Source: an uncultured Eubacteriales bacterium (GTDB lineage: Bacteria > Bacillota > Clostridia > Peptostreptococcales > Anaerovoracaceae). From it: a stretch of 14,472 nucleotides of DNA. A program made the translations under genes and the position numbers. Below the pieces are notes generated by a model, which saw nothing but the letters and a program-made list of their open reading frames with translations, did not search any database and was not told the DNA's origin. Of the stretch, positions 14,252 through 14,472 are shown piece after piece (positions within the stretch are counted from its first letter, which is position 1; each line of letters starts with the position of its first letter). The DNA lies in contig CACYBO010000037.1 of NCBI GenBank assembly GCA_902772685.1, forward strand, positions 1 through 14,472. Direction: 5' to 3'.

Positions 14252-14289
14252 AAAAAAAGTGGGCCGCCTCCGCAATGCAGAGGTGGCCC
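14252..14289 (-). terminator. Rho-independent terminator of the gene at the right edge
   Basis: On the minus strand GGGCCACCTC (14289-14280) pairs with GAGGCGGCCC (14270-14261) with a nine-base loop, followed shortly by seven Ts (14258-14252). It ends the transcript of the partial gene whose stop is at 14313. Confidence 0.93.
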
Positions 14290-14312
14290 GGCACGTTAAA
14301 AAAGCAATCAGT

Positions 14313-14472
14313 TTACTTTCTCTTCATTTCCTTCGGTGTTACGCAGGTTCCGGAAGCTCTTGCAACGATAATTGGCTCTTCCAGAAAGTCAGCAGCGGAA
14401 TCGTTGATGTCTTTTCTGGAAACGATGACCTTTCTTGCTTCGAAAGTCATGTGTCTTGAAGTGTTGCCGATC
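14313..14472 (-). CDS. C-terminal fragment of a probable hotdog-fold CoA-thioester enzyme
   Basis: Only the last 52 residues lie in the window; the frame is open to the right edge and stops at 14313-14315, just before a strong terminator. The fragment reads IGNTSRHMTFEARKVI, a loop, then PIIVARASGTCVTPKEMKRK. A strand after GNTS, a loop and a final strand ending in a short basic tail is the usual end of hotdog-fold acyl-CoA thioesterase-like proteins. The wording recalls 3-aminobutyryl-CoA ammonia-lyase (Kal) of lysine fermentation, but this is from memory and the fragment is short, so the specific name is tentative. An internal ATG at 14449 is not the likely start. Confidence 0.6.
   Translation of the reverse strand, partial: IGNTSRHMTFEARKVIVSRKDINDSAADFLEEPIIVARASGTCVTPKEMKRK

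Noticed and set aside
14229..14294. Upstream start for the pseudouridine synthase at 14294
   Set aside because: This would translate through the upstream terminator hairpin, and the S4 domain begins right at the ATG at 14228.

Overview
The window looks like a piece of a chromosome from a low-to-mid GC Gram-positive anaerobe (Bacillota, class Clostridia). The reasons are a HrcA/CIRCE-controlled clpB, an XpaC/TelA gene pair, Shine-Dalgarno sites of the AAGGAG type, and a J-protein/DUF5685/DUF815 gene set that I associate with Clostridia. A partial hotdog-fold enzyme at the right edge may belong to amino-acid (lysine) fermentation, but that is tentative. I see no phage, transposon, CRISPR, tRNA or rRNA genes.

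Layout. (1) Positions 1-5417, plus strand: the tail of a GNAT acetyltransferase, then a tight run of five genes: XpaC-like membrane protein, TelA-family protein, second XpaC-like paralogue, PAS/AAA+/Fis-HTH regulator and TVP38/TMEM64-family membrane protein. Gaps are 11-21 nt, and the last pair overlaps by 11 nt. It reads as an envelope-associated module with its own regulator. (2) 5442-5959: a single small lipoprotein gene with its own promoter and terminator. (3) 5980-7005, minus: mnmA (tRNA 2-thiouridylase), divergent from (4) 7194-9803, plus: clpB, with a CIRCE operator, a strong promoter and a 5'-terminal leader hairpin. A 19-bp inverted repeat follows clpB. (5) 9958-13239, minus: a probable operon read as DUF815 ATPase, DUF5685 protein, J-domain protein with a cysteine-rich tail, and a polytopic membrane protein. 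(6) 13322-13446, plus: an orphan promoter-to-terminator unit of about 90 nt with no reading frame, a candidate small RNA. (7) 13524-14228, minus: an RsuA/RluB-type pseudouridine synthase flanked by two terminators. (8) 14313-14472, minus: the C-terminal end of a probable hotdog-fold enzyme.

The observations most worth following are: a regulator that keeps Walker A but has lost nearly every other AAA+ catalytic residue and the sigma-54 contact loop; the candidate small RNA at 13357-13446; two genes (mnmA and the pseudouridine synthase) whose extended -10 boxes put the predicted transcript start exactly on the A of ATG, with no Shine-Dalgarno, suggesting leaderless mRNAs; and the uncharacterised DUF815/DUF5685/J-protein operon.
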